Assembly (NCBI GenBank): GCA_017302455.1
Contig: JAFLDO010000021.1
Location: 1 to 64,000 of the forward strand
Reading direction: 5' to 3'
DNA: 64,000 nt
Source: Accumulibacter sp.
GTDB lineage: Bacteria; Pseudomonadota; Gammaproteobacteria; Burkholderiales; Rhodocyclaceae
The translations under genes were made by a program, and so were the position numbers. Below are positions 35,544 through 44,743 of this stretch, in pieces. The notes beneath the pieces were generated by a model that was not told the origin of the DNA, searched no databases, and saw only the letters and a program-made list of their open reading frames with translations. Numbering within the stretch: the stretch's first letter is position 1; every line of letters begins with the position of its first letter.

Positions 35544-36478
35544 CGCGCGTCCTTGCTGGACAGGCGCTTGCCCTGCTCAGTCCCCGGTTTGCGTAACGCG
35601 CTGTCGCCCTGTGCGGTTGGTTCGCCACCCAACCCGGGTGGCAGGCTGGGCAGCGGCGGGCTGCTACCTGGATCGAAGTGTCCTTCCAGTTTGACTCCCT
35701 CGGGCAGGCGGTCCGGTAGATCCACGAGGCCCTGGTCTTCGACCAGCGAGTGCCCGCCAGCCTTGGTCTTCTCTTCCCAACCGAGGCGGTAGTGCTCGCC
35801 GAGCGCGCCCTTGGCCAGTTTTGCCGGCAGTACCCGGATCGATGCCTCGTCGGTGACGCAAGCGTTCTCGCACTTGCCGCAGCCGGTGCAATGCTCGGAG
35901 TGCACCGTCGGAATGAACATCGTGTGGCGGCCGGTGCGGGTGTTCGGGCGTAGATCGAGTGTGATCGCCTTGTCGATCACCGGGCAGACGCGGTAACACA
36001 CGTCGCAACGCATACCGAGGAAGTTCAGGCAGGTTTCCTGATCCGACAATACGGCGAGGCCCATCCGAGATTGGTTGATGTCGGTCAGGGCATGGTCGAG
36101 GGCGCCGGTCGGGCAGGCCTTGATGCAGGGAATGTCCTCGCACATCTCGCAGGGTCCGCTGCGTGCCGTAAAGTAGGGTGTGCCCGTGGCGACCGGCGAT
36201 TCCGGTCGGGCCAGATCCAGAATACTGTAAGGGCAGTCGCGCACGCACATGCCGCAGCGGATGCAGGCGCCGAGGAAATCGCCTTCGGCGCCTGCCCCGG
36301 GTGGGCGAATCGCCAACGGCGGCCGGGCCTTCGCCTGCTTGGTGTAGGCCGCCAGCCCCAGGCCAAGTAATCCGACGCCGCAAAGCAGGCGGGCGGAATC
36401 GAGAACGAACTGACGCCGTGCCGGGCCTTTCAGGGCGCGGGGCGTCGCCTGGCTGGCGGTGGTTCCTGGCGTGGGCAT
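35540..36478 (-). CDS. napG: Periplasmic ferredoxin-type subunit NapG
   Basis: 312 residues from ATG 36478. A twin-arginine signal (ARRQFVLDSARLLCGVG) directs Tat export. Four 4Fe-4S motifs follow: CIRCGMCVRDCP, CEMCEDIPCIKACP, CDVCYRVCP and CTGCGKCENACV. The length is typical, with a C-terminal Pro/Gly-rich tail longer than in E. coli. NapG partners NapH in quinol oxidation. Confidence 0.95.
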   Translation of the reverse strand: MPTPGTTASQATPRALKGPARRQFVLDSARLLCGVGLLGLGLAAYTKQAKARPPLAIRPPGAGAEGDFLGACIRCGMCVRDCPYSILDLARPESPVATGTPYFTARSGPCEMCEDIPCIKACPTGALDHALTDINQSRMGLAVLSDQETCLNFLGMRCDVCYRVCPVIDKAITLDLRPNTRTGRHTMFIPTVHSEHCTGCGKCENACVTDEASIRVLPAKLAKGALGEHYRLGWEEKTKAGGHSLVEDQGLVDLPDRLPEGVKLEGHFDPGSSPPLPSLPPGLGGEPTAQGDSALRKPGTEQGKRLSSKDAR

Positions 36479-36566
36479 CGCGTGAGGTGGCCGAAGCAGG
36501 TGGTCAGCCCGGGGCGGGCGATGCGCTGCCCGCCTAGGCACTCCCTGATTGTTCTGGGCGGGTCGA

Positions 36567-39092
36567 TCAGGCCTTGATCACCTTGCACGCGCATTTCTTG
36601 AAGTCGGTTTCCTTCGAGATCGGGCAGGTGGCGTCAAGCGTCAGTTTGTTGACCAGGCGATGTTCGTCAAAGAAGGGCACGAAAACGAGCCCGACCGGTG
36701 GCTTGTTGCGCCCGCGTGTTTCGACACGCAACTGAATCTCGCCGCGCCGGCTGGCCACCTTGGCGACATCGCCACGCTGCAGTCCACGCTTCTTCGCGTC
36801 ATCAGGATGCATGTACATCCAGGAGTCAGGCATCGCCTTGTACAGTTCGGGGACGCGTCGGGTCATTGAGCCGGTATGCCAGTGTTCGAGCACACGTCCA
36901 GTGCATAGCCACAGATCGTAGTCCTTGTCGGGCATTTCGGCGGCCGGTTGGTAGGGCAGGGCGAAGATCACCGCCTTGCCGTCCGGGTGGCCATAGAATC
37001 TGACCCCCTCACCCTTCTTGACGTAGGGGTCGTAGCCTTCGCGGAAGCGCCACAGCGTTTCCTTGCCGTCGACCACCGGCCAGCGCAAGCCGCGCGCCTT
37101 GTGGTAGGTGTCAAACTCGGCCAGATCATGGGCGTGGCCGCGACCGAAAGCCGCGTACTCCTCGAACAGTCCCTTTTGCAGATAGAAGCCGACCGCCTTC
37201 GATTCGTCGTTGTCGAAACCCTTGTAGGTCTGGCTGAGCGGGAACTTGTTGACCTGGCCATTGGCGTAGAGCACGTCGTACAGTGTCTTGCCCTTGTACT
37301 CCGGATTCTTGTCCAGCAGCGCCGCCGGCCACACTTCGTCGGTCTTGAAGCGCTTCGAGAACTCGATGTACTGCCACAGGTCCGATCTCGCCTGACCAGG
37401 CGCCTTGACCTGTTGACGCCAGAATTGCGTGCGCCGCTCGGCGTTGCCGAACGCTCCTTCCTTTTCCATCCACATCGCGGCCGGCAGAACCAGATCGGCC
37501 GACATTGCCGAGACGGTCGGGTAGGCGTCGGATACGACGATAAAGTTGTCAGGATTGCGCCAGCCAGGAAAGATTTCGTCGTTGACGTTCGGCCCGGCCT
37601 GCATGTTGTTGGTTGTCGTCGTCCAGTAGAAGTTGATCTTGCCGTCCTTGAGCAGGCGGCTTTGCGCGACTGCGTGCGCGCCGATCCAGTCCGGGATCGT
37701 GCCGGGTGGCAGTTTCCAGAGTTTCTCGCTGGCTTCCCGATGTTTTGGATTGGTCACCACCATGTCGGCCGGCAAGCGGTGCGAGAAGGTGCCGACTTCG
37801 CGAGCGGTACCGCAGGCGGATGGCTGACCCGTCAGCGAGAACGGGCTGTTGCCGGGTTCGGAAATCTTGCCGACCAGAAGATGCACGTTGTAGATCATGT
37901 TATTGACCCAGGTGCCGCGCGTGTGCTGGTTGAAACCCATGGTCCAGAAGGAAGTGACTCGGGTCTTGGGATTGGCGTAAGCCTGCGCCAGCGCCTCCAG
38001 CTTGTCTTTGGGTACCCCCGAGATCGCGTGCGTCTTGTCGAGTGTGTATTCGGCAACAAACGTCTTGAACTCGTCCAAGCTCATCGGGCTCGCGGCGGCG
38101 GGATTGCCTTTTGGCTTGCCGTCTTCGCCGGGGTAGCCGTTGTTCATCGCCACCTTCTCGAGTGGATGATTTGCGCGCAGGCCGTAACCGATGTCGGTAA
38201 CGCCCTTCTTGAAGTTGACGTTGCGAGCGACGAATTCCTGATTCACCGCGTTGTTCTGGATGATGTAATTGCAGATGTAGTTGAGGATGGCCAAGTCACT
38301 CTGCGGCTTGAAGATCAGTTCGTTGTCGGAGAGTTCGGTCGAGCGGTGGCTGAAGGTGGACAGCACGTGGATCTTGACGTCCTTGCCGGTGAGTCGCCGA
38401 TCGGTGACGCGTGACCATAGGATCGGATGCATTTCCGCCATGTTCGAACCCCACAGCACGAAGGCATCGGCGTGCTCGATGTCGTCGTAGCAGCCCATCG
38501 GTTCGTCGATGCCGAAGGTGCGCATGAATCCGGCGACCGCTGACGCCATGCAGTGGCGCGCGTTCGGATCAAGGTTGTTGGTCAGCAGACCGGCCTTCAT
38601 CAGTTTCGCGGCGGCATATCCTTCCCAGATGGTCCACTGCCCGGAACCGAACATGGCGATGTTGCGCGGACCACCCTTCTTGAGTGCAGCCTTGCACTTG
38701 TCGGCCATGATGTCGAAAGCCTGGTCCCAGGAAACCGGGGTGAACTCGCCGTTCTTATCGAACTTGCCATCCTTCATGCGCAGCAGCGGCGTCGTCAGGC
38801 GATCCTTGCCGTACTGAATCTTGGACAGGAAATAGCCCTTGATGCAGTTCAGTCCCTTGTTGACCGGGGCGTCGGGGTCGCCCTGGGTGGCTACGATGCG
38901 TCCATCCTTCGTTCCCACCAGGACGCCGCAGCCGGTGCCGCAGTAACGGCAGGCGCCCTTGTCCCAACGCACGCCGTCATCCTTTCCCGGTGCCGCCTGT
39001 GCAAAGCCGGGAAGGCTGATGCCGGCGACACTGGCGGCGGCAGCCACCGCATGGCTCTTGATAAAGTCACGACGTGTCAAAGTCAATTTCAT
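36567..39092 (-). CDS. napA: Periplasmic nitrate reductase catalytic subunit NapA
   Basis: 841 residues from ATG 39092, close to the family's 830. Twin-arginine signal TRRDFIKS at 6-13. The 4Fe-4S cluster is bound by Cys48, Cys51, Cys55 and Cys83 ([10 protein letters not shown] and GLNCIKG), and Cys181 in [12 protein letters not shown] is the molybdenum ligand. The molybdopterin domains follow through to [16 protein letters not shown]. NapA reduces nitrate to nitrite in the periplasm with a bis-MGD cofactor. It starts one base after the napD stop. Confidence 0.97.
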   Translation of the reverse strand: MKLTLTRRDFIKSHAVAAAASVAGISLPGFAQAAPGKDDGVRWDKGACRYCGTGCGVLVGTKDGRIVATQGDPDAPVNKGLNCIKGYFLSKIQYGKDRLTTPLLRMKDGKFDKNGEFTPVSWDQAFDIMADKCKAALKKGGPRNIAMFGSGQWTIWEGYAAAKLMKAGLLTNNLDPNARHCMASAVAGFMRTFGIDEPMGCYDDIEHADAFVLWGSNMAEMHPILWSRVTDRRLTGKDVKIHVLSTFSHRSTELSDNELIFKPQSDLAILNYICNYIIQNNAVNQEFVARNVNFKKGVTDIGYGLRANHPLEKVAMNNGYPGEDGKPKGNPAAASPMSLDEFKTFVAEYTLDKTHAISGVPKDKLEALAQAYANPKTRVTSFWTMGFNQHTRGTWVNNMIYNVHLLVGKISEPGNSPFSLTGQPSACGTAREVGTFSHRLPADMVVTNPKHREASEKLWKLPPGTIPDWIGAHAVAQSRLLKDGKINFYWTTTTNNMQAGPNVNDEIFPGWRNPDNFIVVSDAYPTVSAMSADLVLPAAMWMEKEGAFGNAERRTQFWRQQVKAPGQARSDLWQYIEFSKRFKTDEVWPAALLDKNPEYKGKTLYDVLYANGQVNKFPLSQTYKGFDNDESKAVGFYLQKGLFEEYAAFGRGHAHDLAEFDTYHKARGLRWPVVDGKETLWRFREGYDPYVKKGEGVRFYGHPDGKAVIFALPYQPAAEMPDKDYDLWLCTGRVLEHWHTGSMTRRVPELYKAMPDSWMYMHPDDAKKRGLQRGDVAKVASRRGEIQLRVETRGRNKPPVGLVFVPFFDEHRLVNKLTLDATCPISKETDFKKCACKVIKA

Positions 39093-39093
39093 C

Positions 39094-39342
39094 TCATGCT
39101 TCCTCATCAGGATCGGGTTCGAACTGGTGGTAGACCATGGACGCCGAGAGCACGCCCGGCTGCTCATTGATCTGCGCAAAAAGCTTGGTCACTGCTTGAG
39201 TCGAGTCGGCCTCGATGGTCACGATCATTTGCCCGGATTCGGTTGCCACATGCACCTCGACGCCACCGAGCGCGCAGAGACTTGCCTTGACCCGGGTAAT
39301 CGCTTCGGGCCGGGCATTGACCAGTACGCTGGAGATATTCAT
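39094..39342 (-). CDS. napD: NapA signal-peptide chaperone NapD
   Basis: 82 residues, ferredoxin-like fold: [19 protein letters not shown], the [20 protein letters not shown] strand pair (in pieces) and [15 protein letters not shown]. NapD binds the Tat signal of NapA and delays export until the cofactor is loaded. First gene of the nap cluster, 117 bases downstream of a perfect FNR box. Confidence 0.93.
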   Translation of the reverse strand: MNISSVLVNARPEAITRVKASLCALGGVEVHVATESGQMIVTIEADSTQAVTKLFAQINEQPGVLSASMVYHQFEPDPDEEA

Positions 39343-39458
39343 GAATTCGCGACGCTCCTGTGCACAGGTCGGCCGGTTGCTGTGCCGGTACCGTCCGGCA
39401 CGGACCGTTACAGTCCTGCGTCAGACGGACACTCTAAGCCTCTCGCAGAAGCTTTTTC

Positions 39459-39472
39459 TTGATACAAATCAA
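39459..39472 (-). promoter_or_regulatory. FNR/ANR-type operator upstream of napD
   Basis: TTGATACAAATCAA is a perfect match to the FNR consensus TTGAT-N4-ATCAA. A weak -10 (TTAGAG, minus strand, 39432-39437) lies where a class II FNR promoter would place it, with a start about 41 bases from the box centre. Anaerobic activation of the nap operon follows from this. Confidence 0.85.
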
Positions 39473-39686
39473 GCGGAAAAAATATGAGAGCGGGATTCGC
39501 CGGGCGACGATCCGCGGTTGGCGGCGGGCGGGCGCAGGGGCCATGCACCGGCCCGGTCAGGGCTGCCGGAAGGGGACGCTCACGCAGCGAGCGGTCGCCG
39601 TCAGCGCAGTGATTGGTGCCGGGAAGCCTGCGGGCATTCCCTGCAGGAAGCCGCGGGCCAGATGACTGGGCACGCCGACGATAGCG

Positions 39687-39716
39687 AAAAAAAAACGCGG
39701 AACCGAAGTTCCGCGT
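39687..39716 (-). terminator. Terminator with UUCG-type loop downstream of 6S RNA
   Basis: Nine-base perfect stem ACGCGGAAC / GTTCCGCGT. On the minus strand the closing base pair and loop read C(TTCG)G, an extra-stable tetraloop, followed by nine T residues. Confidence 0.92.
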
Positions 39717-39783
39717 CTTCCCTTTTCCTTGTCCCCGCGAGTGCCGTCAGGCCGGCATCCTGAACCTGGATTCAGTTGGGTCA

Positions 39784-39940
39784 CTTTCCTCCCGCATCAG
39801 GTATGCCCGACATGTGGGGCACACACAACAGCAGTTTCGATGGTCGGCGACCGATGCCAATAAGCATTGGTCCAAGGAATCTATGACCTTAACAAACACC
39901 GCAGGGAACTCTCTCGAAGGCTGGGAGGAACTTTACGTTC
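39784..39940 (-). ncRNA. ssrS: 6S RNA (ends approximate)
   Basis: The position just after zapA is where ssrS sits in many proteobacteria. On the minus strand an 8-bp closing helix pairs 39923-39930 with 39786-39793 (TTCCTCCC / GGGAGGAA). An apical hairpin pairs GACCAATGC (39864-39872) with GCATCGGTC (39849-39857) with one mismatch. Between them lies a large bubble with GTTCCCTGCGGTG on one side and a small TGCCC/GGGCA hairpin on the other. That layout is typical of 6S RNA, which binds sigma-70 RNA polymerase. No protein frame fits. A strong terminator follows. Confidence 0.75.
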
Positions 39941-39943
39941 CAG

Positions 39944-40288
39944 TCACTCCCCGGTTTGCTGCGGCTTCAGCACCGCCACAAGTTCCGCCTCCATGAAAGA
40001 AATTCTACGCCGAACGTCGTCGATGTCCAGCCCTATTTCAGATTCAATTTTCTGATGCTGCTCGGGGCTTTCCTGATTCCGGTGAAGGTGCTCGTGGGCA
40101 ATATTCAGGGCGGCCATGACGGCGATCCGCTCGGATAGATTGCTTCTGGTCTTCTCGGCGATGTCGCGCATCTTGCCATCGACGTAGGCGGCGGCGTTGA
40201 GCAAGGCCGCGCGCTCCTCGGGTGGGCAGGCAACACGGTATTCCTTGCCGAGCAGGGTGATGTCGAGAAAGCTGGCTTCGTTGGGCAT
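39944..40288 (-). CDS. zapA: Cell division protein ZapA
   Basis: 114 residues. The N-terminal ZapA domain LDITLLGKEYRVACPPEERAALLNAA (in pieces) and VDGKMRDIAEKTRS, then NLSERIAVMAALNIAHE and a C-terminal coiled coil. ZapA bundles FtsZ filaments at the division site. It follows the zapB-like gene after 14 bases and is followed by 6S RNA. Confidence 0.93.
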   Translation of the reverse strand: MPNEASFLDITLLGKEYRVACPPEERAALLNAAAYVDGKMRDIAEKTRSNLSERIAVMAALNIAHEHLHRNQESPEQHQKIESEIGLDIDDVRRRISFMEAELVAVLKPQQTGE

Positions 40289-40302
40289 CAGATGCGGATT
40301 CT

Positions 40303-40503
40303 TCAGGCCTTGGCCTCTGGCAGTTGCAGGGCAAGCGCTTCCAGCCGGGCGAAAGCGGCTCCCATGCGCTCGGTGAGGCGGTTCTTGTCGGTTTCGGCGG
40401 CAGCGAGACGTTCGCGGAGTCCGTCATTCTCCGCGCGCAACGTCTGGCAAAGTGACACGACCTCGGTGATCCGGCTCTCGAGCGCATTGAGTTCATCAAG
40501 CAT
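40303..40503 (-). CDS. Small coiled-coil protein, ZapB-like (TIGR02449-type)
   Basis: 66 residues forming one continuous coiled coil: LDELNALESRITEVVSLCQTL followed by RAENDGLRERLAAAETDKNRL. Such short proteins upstream of zapA in beta- and gammaproteobacteria resemble ZapB, which links FtsZ-ZapA to the nucleoid; function here is inferred from position. No ribosome site precedes the ATG, and a promoter -10 ends seven bases before it, so the transcript may be leaderless. Confidence 0.78.
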   Translation of the reverse strand: MLDELNALESRITEVVSLCQTLRAENDGLRERLAAAETDKNRLTERMGAAFARLEALALQLPEAKA

Positions 40504-40510
40504 GGGCCAG

Positions 40511-40540
40511 ACTATAGAGTCAAAAAGCTTGTTCGGTCAA
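40511..40540 (-). promoter_or_regulatory. Promoter of the zapB-like/zapA/6S unit
   Basis: On the minus strand TTGACC (40535-40540) and TATAGT (40511-40516) are 18 bases apart. Only seven bases (CTGGCCC) separate the -10 from the start codon. Confidence 0.7.
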
Positions 40541-40664
40541 GGCGTAAGAGGCGGTTCTCAAGGTGGTTTGTGCCGGCACCGGCGCTTTGTCTCGTAATCA
40601 CGTAGGCGTCTGGTCCGAAGCGAGGTTATACTCCGCGCTTCCGCGGACCTCGGGTCGCGGGAGA

Positions 40665-40850
40665 GATCGTGCAAGGTGCCGCAATGCAGCTTTGCTGCAG
40701 CGGTTAAACGGGAAACAGGTGCGTGTTCATGCAACATCATGCCTGTGCTGTCCCCGCAACGGTAAGCGAGTGTGGGCGTGTCGATAGGCCACTGGGCGAA
40801 AGCCTGGGAAGGCGACATGTCAAGACTTGCAAGCCCGGATACCGGCCTTC
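40665..40850 (+). promoter_or_regulatory. Cobalamin riboswitch upstream of btuB
   Basis: Conserved parts appear in order: ACGGGAAACAGGTG-type entry (about 40709-40723), CCCCGCAACGGTAAGC, GCCACTG (40788-40794), GGGAAGG (40806-40812), and the B12 box AGCCCGGATACCGGCC (40832-40847), which fits the consensus. A -10-like TATACT at 40627-40632 places a transcript start just upstream. About 140 bases follow before the btuB start; a GCCGAC/GTCGGC hairpin close to the start could hide the ribosome site when B12 is bound. Confidence 0.93.
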
Positions 40851-40992
40851 GCACACATGGACGGAGGTGCCGCGGGGATGCGGACACGCAACGCTCGGCG
40901 CGCTCGCGCCTGTTGATGGTATCCCTGTGCAGTTCCGTATTTTTGCTCGCCGACCTGCGGGGACGCTCGTCGGCAACAGGGAGAAACCCATC

Positions 40993-42864
40993 ATGCATCC
41001 AAGCCAGGCGCGCGCACATTCTGCCGCGAAACTGCTCACTCTTGTCGCCGTATTCTTGTCGACCGCGGCAAGCTCCGCTGACCTGCCCCTTGATCCCATT
41101 GTCGTCACCGCGACTCGCCAGCCAACACGCAGCAACGAGTTGATGAGTGACGTGTCGGTCATCACGCGCGAGGAGATCGAGCAGGCCGGCGAAACCTCGC
41201 TCGCACAACTGCTGGCAAGGCAACCGGGAATTCAATACATCGCGAACGGCGGTGCGGGGAGCAATAGCGGCGTCTTCATTCGTGGGGCGGCGAACAATCA
41301 GTCGATCCTGCTGATCGATGGTCAACGAGTCGGCTCGGCGACCACCGGCAGCCCAGCGCTCTCGCGCATCCCGCTCGACCAGATCGAGCGCATCGAAATC
41401 CTGCGCGGCCCGGCGTCGTCGCTCTACGGTGCCGATGCCATCGGCGGCGTGATCCAGATCTTCACCCGGCGCGGCGAGGGGCCGCCGCGTGTGAACGCCA
41501 GCACCGGCTATGGCTCCTACCAGACGAGCGACAGCACGGTCGGCGTGTCGGGCGGTACGGATCTCGTTTCCTACAGCGTGCAGGCCGGCTACATCGACAC
41601 ACGCGGTTTCAGCACGGTTCACAACAAGCAGGACAGCAATTACAACCCCGATCGCGATGGCTATTACAACAGGAACTTGAGTGCCAGCTTCGCCGTTCGC
41701 CCGGCCAAGGACCAGGAAATCGGTGCGAACCTGCTGGCCAGCCAGGGTACCAACCAGTACGACGCGAATGACTTTGGCCCTCTCGGTGCGGCGCCGAACT
41801 ACAACAGCGACCAGACCGTCAGTTCCTACTCGCTTTGTTCGCGCAACCGCGTGAATGCGACGTGGACCAGCACGCTGCGTGTCGGGCGCAGCACGGACGA
41901 TGCCAGGGACTATGCCGGCGCTGTCAGAAGTGCCTCCTTCCGCACCGACATGGATCAGGCGTCCTGGCAGAATGACATCAAGTTGCCGGTCGGCGAAGCG
42001 CTGCTGGCGGCCGAGTACACCCAACAGAAGGTGTCCGGTACGACCGACTATGCGGTCAGCGAGCGGACCATTCGTTCCTTGCTGGCTGGCTGGAACGGCC
42101 GCATCGACCAGCACCGCCTGCAGTTCAACCTGCGACGTGACGACAACTCACAGTTCGGTGGTGAAACCACCGGTTCTGCGTCGTACGGTTACCAGTTTAC
42201 GCCGGAGTGGCGTGCGCACGTCTCCTACGGAACGGCGTTCCGCGCCCCGACATTCAACGAACTGTACTTCCCCGCCAGTTTCCTTTTCGCGGGTGGTAAC
42301 CCGGATCTGAAGCCGGAGAGAGCGAAGAACGCCGAGGTGGGCGTCAACTGGGAACACGCCAGCCATCGCTTTGGGGCCGTCTTCTACAACAATGATCTCA
42401 CCGACCTGATCGAATTCCGGCCACCGACTTTTGCGCCGGTGAATGTCAGTAAGGCCTTGTTGCGGGGCGCGACGCTCACCTACGATGGGCGTTTGTCGGG
42501 CTGGGGGTTGGGGGTCGCCATCGACTTTCTGGATCCGCGCAACGAGGAGAATGGGCCAAACAACGGCAATCGCCTGGCGCGTCGCGCCGAGCAGCAGATG
42601 AGCAGCTACCTCACGCGAACGTTCGGTAACTGGGAATTGCGTGGCGAGTGGCAACTCGTGGGCAATCGCTACGACGACCCGGCCAACCGCGACCGCCTCG
42701 GGGGCTACGGTCTGATCAACCTCTATGCGGACTATCGTCTGCAGCGTGACTGGACATTCTTTGCGCGCGCCAACAACATCTTCGACAAGTATTACGAGAC
42801 GGCCGACAACTACGCGGCAGCGGGAGCGAACGTTTTTGTCGGTATTCGCTACGCGCCGAAGTAG
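40993..42864 (+). CDS. btuB: TonB-dependent vitamin B12 receptor BtuB
   Basis: 623 residues from ATG 40993. Signal peptide (KLLTLVAVFLSTAASSA), TonB box PIVVTATRQ near residue 35, plug domain with ITREEIEQAG, SVFIRG-like GVFIRGAANNQSILLIDGQR, and RIEILRGPASSLYGADAIGGVIQIFTRR (in pieces). The 22-strand barrel fills the remainder, ending GVFVGIRY-like NVFVGIRYAPK. The riboswitch upstream makes cobalamin or a related corrinoid the likely substrate. First gene of btuBCD. Confidence 0.93.
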   Translation: MHPSQARAHSAAKLLTLVAVFLSTAASSADLPLDPIVVTATRQPTRSNELMSDVSVITREEIEQAGETSLAQLLARQPGIQYIANGGAGSNSGVFIRGAANNQSILLIDGQRVGSATTGSPALSRIPLDQIERIEILRGPASSLYGADAIGGVIQIFTRRGEGPPRVNASTGYGSYQTSDSTVGVSGGTDLVSYSVQAGYIDTRGFSTVHNKQDSNYNPDRDGYYNRNLSASFAVRPAKDQEIGANLLASQGTNQYDANDFGPLGAAPNYNSDQTVSSYSLCSRNRVNATWTSTLRVGRSTDDARDYAGAVRSASFRTDMDQASWQNDIKLPVGEALLAAEYTQQKVSGTTDYAVSERTIRSLLAGWNGRIDQHRLQFNLRRDDNSQFGGETTGSASYGYQFTPEWRAHVSYGTAFRAPTFNELYFPASFLFAGGNPDLKPERAKNAEVGVNWEHASHRFGAVFYNNDLTDLIEFRPPTFAPVNVSKALLRGATLTYDGRLSGWGLGVAIDFLDPRNEENGPNNGNRLARRAEQQMSSYLTRTFGNWELRGEWQLVGNRYDDPANRDRLGGYGLINLYADYRLQRDWTFFARANNIFDKYYETADNYAAAGANVFVGIRYAPK

Positions 42865-42872
42865 GATACGGC

Positions 42873-43862
42873 ATGCCCACCCGTCGCCGTGCCGTGCTGA
42901 TTCTCGCTGCCCTCACCGGGCTGTCGCAGTTGAGCATCATCCTGGCATTGATGGTGGGCAGCATTCCGATCAGCCCGGCAGAGGTCCTGTCGACGCTTGT
43001 CGATCCCGGCGGCAGCATTGCTGCCGATGTGGTGCGCAATCTGCGTCTGCCGCGAGCCCTGACCGGGTTCGCCTGCGGTGGCTTGCTGGCGCTTGCCGGC
43101 GCGCTCCTCCAGGTCCTGTTGCGTAACCCATTGGCCGACCCTTACGTCCTGGGTATTTCGGGCGGCGCCGGCATCGGCGCCCTGCTGGCGATCATTCTGG
43201 GATTCGGGGTGGTGGGCGTCAACGGCCTGGCTCTTGGCGGCGCGCTCGGCGCCATGTTCCTGGTGTTTGGCCTGGCGCATGGCGACGGCGGCTGGACGCA
43301 GTCGCGCTTGTTGCTGACCGGCGTCATCGTCGCCGCCGGCTGCGGTGCCGTCGTCACGCTGATGCTGGCTGTCGCTCCCGACGATCGCCTGCGCGGCATG
43401 CTCTTCTGGTTGATGGGTGATCTGTCGCAAACCAGCGACCCGGCACTGACCCTGATCGTGCTCGCCGCGATCCTGCTGATCGCGCTGCCTTTTGCGCGCG
43501 AACTGAATCTTCTGGCGCGCGGCGCCGACGTCGCTCAGGCGCTCGGCGTCGCCGTTCGCCCCTTGCGCCGCGGCGTATACCTTGTCGCTTCGCTGGCGAC
43601 CGCCGCGGCGGTGACGCAGGCGGGCGCGATCGGCTTCATTGGCCTGATCGTACCGCACCTCGTTCGCCTGACCATCGGCAACGATCAGCGCTTGCTGCTT
43701 CCTGCCTCGGTGCTCGCCGGCGGCAGCCTGCTGGTGATCGCCGACACCCTGGCGCGGACGATGCTTGCTCCGCAACAACTGCCGGTTGGCGTGCTCACGG
43801 CGCTGATTGGCGTGCCGGCTTTTCTCTTCCTGCTTTCCCGTGCGACACCCGGCCGGCACTGA
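42873..43862 (+). CDS. btuC: Corrinoid ABC transporter permease (FecCD family)
   Basis: 329 residues, about ten membrane helices. Family motifs: NLRLPRALTGFACGGLLALAG, LLRNPLADPYVLGISGGAGIGAL (in pieces), and GAIGFIGLIVPHLVRLTIG, the loop that contacts the ATPase. It lies eight bases after btuB and one base before btuD, so B12 import is the likely role. Confidence 0.92.
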   Translation: MPTRRRAVLILAALTGLSQLSIILALMVGSIPISPAEVLSTLVDPGGSIAADVVRNLRLPRALTGFACGGLLALAGALLQVLLRNPLADPYVLGISGGAGIGALLAIILGFGVVGVNGLALGGALGAMFLVFGLAHGDGGWTQSRLLLTGVIVAAGCGAVVTLMLAVAPDDRLRGMLFWLMGDLSQTSDPALTLIVLAAILLIALPFARELNLLARGADVAQALGVAVRPLRRGVYLVASLATAAAVTQAGAIGFIGLIVPHLVRLTIGNDQRLLLPASVLAGGSLLVIADTLARTMLAPQQLPVGVLTALIGVPAFLFLLSRATPGRH

Positions 43863-43863
43863 G

Positions 43864-44643
43864 ATGACTCGCCCCGCGCCCCTGCTGACAACCCATGGTC
43901 TACGCGTCGGTATTGCCGAACACACCTTTTGCCGCGACCTCGCTCTCACCGTAAGGGCCGGCGAGTGCTTGGCCATTCTCGGCCGCAACGGCGCTGGAAA
44001 GTCGACCCTGCTGTCGGTGCTGGCGGGCTTGCGCGAGCCGCAAGCCGGTGAGGTGCTGCTCGCTGGCGAGACCTACGCGAGGCTCGGCGCTCGGGCGAGC
44101 GCGCGCATGCGCGGTTGGTTGCCGCAAAGCCGAAGCGAGGCTTTCTCGTCGACGGTACTCGAAACGGCGCTGGTCGGGCGTCACCCGCACCTCGCACGTT
44201 GGGAATGGGAGTCCGCGACCGACGCGCGCATCGCCCGGCAGGCGCTAGCCGCCGTCGGTCTCGGCGATCTCGCGCAGCGCGACGTGCACACGCTGTCCGG
44301 CGGCGAGCGGCAGCGGCTGTCGATCGCCAGCTTGCTGACCCAGGCGCCGCGCCTCTACCTGCTCGACGAACCCCTGGCGCACCTCGATCTCAATCACCAG
44401 ATTGCGACTCTCGAACTGCTGGCCGAGCTGACCCGCGACGGGCAGACAGCCTGCGTGATGGTCCTGCACGAGCCCGGCCTGGCGGCCAGGTTCTGTTCGC
44501 GCGCCTTGCTGCTTTTCGGCGACGGGACGACGCAGCAGGGCGCTTCTGACGAGGTCATTACCAGCGATTCGCTGAGCCGTCTTTACGGCTATCCTCTGCG
44601 CGAAATCGGTGACGGGCGGCAGCGCTGGTTCATGCCGGCGTAG
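43864..44643 (+). CDS. btuD: Corrinoid ABC transporter ATPase
   Basis: 259 residues. Walker A GRNGAGKST, Q-loop LPQSRSEAF, signature LSGGERQRLSIASLL, Walker B LYLLDEPLAHLD and the H-loop His in VMVLHEPGLAARFC. The ATG is one base after the btuC stop. No btuF-type binding protein gene follows, so that component must be elsewhere. Confidence 0.93.
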   Translation: MTRPAPLLTTHGLRVGIAEHTFCRDLALTVRAGECLAILGRNGAGKSTLLSVLAGLREPQAGEVLLAGETYARLGARASARMRGWLPQSRSEAFSSTVLETALVGRHPHLARWEWESATDARIARQALAAVGLGDLAQRDVHTLSGGERQRLSIASLLTQAPRLYLLDEPLAHLDLNHQIATLELLAELTRDGQTACVMVLHEPGLAARFCSRALLLFGDGTTQQGASDEVITSDSLSRLYGYPLREIGDGRQRWFMPA

Positions 44644-44743
44644 GGACTGCTGGTCCGCTGGCCTGTCGACAATCGCCGGGGTGACGCCTGATGCTGCCAG
44701 CGGGGCGACGGTTGCGCGCCGTGGCCGGCCCGCCGACGTGCGT

